DNA of 6,688 nt, from the NCBI GenBank assembly GCA_018267795.1, contig JAFDXS010000136.1, forward strand, positions 1-6,688, written 5' to 3'. Numbering within the stretch: position 1 is the first letter of the stretch; each line of letters opens with the position of its first letter. Of this stretch, positions 5,932-6,688 are shown piece after piece. A program made the translations under genes and the position numbers. A model generated the notes under the pieces. The model was not told where the DNA came from. It saw only the letters and a list, made by a program, of their open reading frames with translations, and searched no databases. The DNA comes from Bacteroidota bacterium (lineage in GTDB: Bacteria; Bacteroidota; Bacteroidia; Chitinophagales; Chitinophagaceae).

Positions 5932-6688
5932 TGCATAATGACAAAACCACATTAAAGGACCTTTCGATATTCAGCGCGGAGCCAGGTGGTGGCGTGTTCG
6001 GCCTTATAGACCATACACATACGCAGGCTGGCAGAGATGCACTGCGACAGCATATACAACACCCACCGGCAAAGCCGGAACAACTGCTGCAAATGCAGGA
6101 CACTATAAAGTTCCTGACGAGGCATGGAGATAAATGGCCAACTACCATATCTAATGGCACGCTGGTGATGCTTGAAAAATTTTATGAAGCTGCAGATACT
6201 GTATCGGCACCACCGACGGGCGTTACGCGCATGCTAAGTTCTTTTTTTCAGAAGCTGCTGAATAAGAACGAATATTTCTATACACAGTTTTCTTTATCTC
6301 ATTTATCAGACCTTTTCAGAGGTTGTATCACACTTACAGCGATGCTGCAACTGGATGATGTACCGGTATTACTAAAAAAAGAACTGGAGCAAATTCAGGG
6401 CGAGCTACAACACCGACTGGTAGATGAAATAGTAGCAACAGAGAAAGATGCGCCCTATGCAGTGATAGCGAGGCTATGCTATGAAGCAAGACGGGAACTG
6501 AAAAACAGAGTGCAGCGGCTGGAGCACCACTATGCACGGCTGGATGCATGGCAGAGTATGGCAAAAGCAAGTGTGCGGCAAAAGTGGGTGTTCCCTGAAT
6601 TGCTGACCCAAACACCAATATGTTTTAAGGCAGAAGGATTATATCATCCATTGCTGGAGCAGCCGGTTTCTTATGATATACATTTCAG
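5931..6688 (+). CDS. MutS-family protein lacking mismatch-recognition domains (C-terminus beyond window)
   Basis: The frame is open from the ATG at 5931, which shares one base with the pyrC stop (TAATG), to the window end: 252 residues plus two bases. The N-terminal LSIFSAEPGGGVFGLIDHTHTQAGRDALRQHI aligns with the start of the MutS core domain (consensus near SLFxLLdxTxTxxGxRxLrxxL). A helical lever region follows, then LDAWQSMAKAS (204-214), equivalent to the LDvlaslA segment, and GLYHPLLEQPVSYDI (236-250), the RHPxxe-NDi segment opening the ABC-type ATPase domain. Walker A should follow within about 30 residues outside the window. Canonical MutS reaches this point near residue 570, so domains I and II, including the mismatch-contacting Phe-x-Glu, are absent. 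It resembles Bacteroidota proteins I recall being labelled simply MutS. The role is unknown, and mismatch repair is unlikely. Translational coupling to pyrC is implied by the overlap. Another ATG at 5938 is out of frame. Confidence 0.85.
   Translation, partial: MHNDKTTLKDLSIFSAEPGGGVFGLIDHTHTQAGRDALRQHIQHPPAKPEQLLQMQDTIKFLTRHGDKWPTTISNGTLVMLEKFYEAADTVSAPPTGVTRMLSSFFQKLLNKNEYFYTQFSLSHLSDLFRGCITLTAMLQLDDVPVLLKKELEQIQGELQHRLVDEIVATEKDAPYAVIARLCYEARRELKNRVQRLEHHYARLDAWQSMAKASVRQKWVFPELLTQTPICFKAEGLYHPLLEQPVSYDIHF

Noticed and set aside
5476..5952. Long open frame of 158 codons on the minus strand opposite pyrC
   Set aside because: It lies entirely antisense to a well-supported gene, has Cys/His/Tyr-rich composition with no domain, and is explained by the purine-ending codon preference of pyrC, which removes stops from the other strand.
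6361..6368. TACCGGTA palindrome in the MutS-like gene as a third TetR site
   Set aside because: It lacks the 4-nt spacer, the T6 run and any nearby start codon. It is ordinary coding sequence for Val-Pro-Val.
1..6688. Search for a novel defence, mobile or RNA-based system
   Set aside because: There are no integrase or transposase genes, terminal repeats, direct-repeat arrays, tRNA genes or structured long noncoding stretches. All long spans are covered by recognisable genes.

Overview
The window looks like chromosomal DNA from a member of the Bacteroidota, probably near the Chitinophagaceae. This is inferred from protein style, A-rich translation starts without Shine-Dalgarno motifs, a signal peptide ending in Ala-Gln, and the Bacteroidota form of dihydroorotase. 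Genes are packed tightly; no gap exceeds 69 bases. Isoleucine is written mostly as ATA, and in pyrC exclusively so.

Region 1 (1-2851, + strand) is a three-gene regulator/redox/efflux module. It holds a TetR/AcrR-family repressor missing its N-terminus at the window edge, a DltE-like short-chain dehydrogenase/reductase, and a DHA2 (EmrB/QacA-type) MFS transporter. The leaders of the second and third genes share one architecture: six T's, 10 nt, a 14-bp ATACC-N4-GGTAT palindrome, 3 nt, then ATG. These palindromes are the best candidates for the TetR operator. The simplest reading is a ligand-responsive set in which the reductase modifies a toxic compound and the transporter exports it. The ligand cannot be read from the sequence.

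Region 2 (2848-4530, - strand) is one secreted outer-membrane beta-barrel protein resembling the Wzi/RemB capsule-assembly and gliding families. Its stop codon overlaps the transporter stop tail to tail, leaving no room for a terminator.

Region 3 (4600-6688, + strand), divergent from the barrel gene across 69 bp, holds pyrC (dihydroorotase, pyrimidine synthesis) and a MutS-family gene whose ATG shares one base with the pyrC stop. The MutS-like protein begins directly at the core domain and lacks the mismatch-recognition domains. The window ends just before its Walker A motif.

I see no mobile element, CRISPR array, RNA gene or evidently new defence system. The most noteworthy signals are the duplicated operator-like leader, the extreme ATA usage, the DxQxH metal motif in pyrC, and the MutS-like gene coupled to it.
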